DNA of 6,366 bases from Desulfobacteraceae bacterium (GTDB lineage Bacteria; Desulfobacterota; Desulfobacteria; Desulfobacterales; Desulfobacteraceae), in contig JAAEMC010000713.1 of assembly GCA_024225895.1 (NCBI GenBank), forward strand, positions 1 through 6,366, in the 5' to 3' direction. Each line of letters starts with the position of its first letter. The first letter of the stretch is position 1. Positions 5,876 to 6,366 of this stretch are shown piece after piece. A program made the translations under genes and the position numbers. The notes under the pieces are model-generated. The model made no database searches. It was not told where the DNA came from and worked only from the letters and a program-made list of their open reading frames with translations.

Positions 5876-5964
5876 CACAGGAGCAAAACCAAATATTGGC
5901 CCGATGTATGGTCTTAAATGTCACAAACGTTTACAAAATTAGGGGGAATTAAGAAGATCAGATT
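5876..5964. other. 89-base gap between the two permease genes
   Basis: No gene or strong terminator is seen. The only symmetric element is CCAAATATTGG (5889-5899), too short for a terminator and without a T-run after it. AGGGGG at 5941-5946 is too far from the next ATG (18 bases) to serve as its ribosome binding site. The two genes are still likely co-transcribed. Confidence 0.6.
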
Positions 5965-6366
5965 ATGTATGCCATATTAGCCTGGAGAAATATCTGGAGA
6001 AACCCGAGGCGGACCCTTGTCATCCTTCTGGCAGTGATCATTGGGGTTTGGAGCATGATTTTTTTAGGAGCACTCATGCGGGGAATGGAAAGTGAGATGT
6101 TAAGAAGCGCCATCTCCAACCTGACCGGAAGTATCCAGCTCCACCATAAAGATTACCTGGATGACCCTGTTGTTGAAAATGCCATGGATGATGTAAATCT
6201 ACTTGATAAGGCCTTAAATGAAGTCCTTGGCCAGGATGTCCCGGCAGCAAAACGGATCAGGGTAAATGCCATTGTTTCAAATGCAAGGCATTCAGGCGGT
6301 GTCACATTTGTGGGAATTGAGCCTGAAAAGGAAGCCTTGATATCATTCATCGGTAAGGCAATAACA
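5965..6366 (+). CDS. Second FtsX/LolC-E-type ABC permease, 5' part only (runs off the right edge)
   Basis: The frame is open for 134 codons from the ATG at 5965 to the window edge. The protein starts MYAILAWRNIWRNPRRTLVI; residues 6-17 are identical to residues 8-19 of the preceding permease. TM1 covers about 18-40 and the start of a periplasmic domain follows (SNLTGSIQLHHKDYLDDP, then GGVTFVGIEPEKEA near 111-124). The same order occurs in the first permease (STGHLQVMAQGYLEDK, then YGVVVTGIDPIKEA), so the two are paralogues with similar folds, like LolC and LolE. An in-frame stop at 5950-5952 leaves 5965 as the only ATG. The Shine-Dalgarno sequence is weak (AAGAAG, 5951-5956, 8 bases upstream). 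The other three helices and the ATPase gene should lie to the right. Confidence 0.88.
   Translation, partial: MYAILAWRNIWRNPRRTLVILLAVIIGVWSMIFLGALMRGMESEMLRSAISNLTGSIQLHHKDYLDDPVVENAMDDVNLLDKALNEVLGQDVPAAKRIRVNAIVSNARHSGGVTFVGIEPEKEALISFIGKAIT

Noticed and set aside
5283..5892. Small frames on both strands inside the first permease
   Set aside because: The permease frame is complete with its family motifs throughout; these are shadows in other frames.
5889..5899. CCAAATATTGG as a terminator between the two permease genes
   Set aside because: The stem is only 4 bp and no T-run follows; the gene order and family pattern favour co-transcription.

Overview
The window looks like a piece of chromosome from a Gram-negative, probably anaerobic bacterium. 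A Desulfobacterota member (Desulfobacteraceae-like) fits best. This is an inference from three things: the style of the GAF/PAS histidine kinase with its NtrC-type partner, the LolA-like protein next to FtsX-type permeases (which implies an outer membrane), and a fumarate-reductase-type flavoprotein remnant at the left edge. No rRNA, tRNA, CRISPR array, transposase or integrase was seen.

Left part, minus strand (read from about 3640 down to 1). A two-component operon runs leftward. It begins with a soluble GAF-PAS histidine kinase (3639-1834) that overlaps by ATGA the start of an NtrC-family sigma54 activator (1837-599). The activator stops at a TGA just before its DNA-binding domain. The missing Fis-type helix-turn-helix is still present, intact and in the same frame, directly after that TGA (598-461). 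The full gene is therefore interrupted by one in-frame stop, and this is the main finding. Twenty-eight bases further on is a small uncharacterised protein (432-127, 101 aa from the better start). Directly behind it, running off the window, is a 5'-truncated and apparently frameshifted fragment of an SdhA/FrdA/NadB-type FAD flavoprotein (113-1).

Right part, plus strand (3640-6366). A 236-base divergent intergenic region carries a good sigma70-type promoter (TTTACT, 17 bases, TATACT) with a perfect 10-bp palindrome at the predicted start point. It drives a rightward operon: a periplasmic LolA-like lipoprotein-sorting protein (3876-4625), a four-TM FtsX/LolC-E-type ABC permease (4637-5875), and the start of a second, paralogous permease (5965 to the edge). 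No ATPase is in the window; one is expected to the right.

Working together (inference): the permease pair plus an ATPase would form an envelope ABC machine of the LolCDE/MacB mechanotransmission type, extracting or moving lipids or lipoproteins, with the LolA-like protein as periplasmic carrier. The divergent two-component system could regulate it, but no sigma54 -24/-12 site was found between the two operons, and the regulator as encoded would lack its DNA-binding domain unless the TGA is read through.
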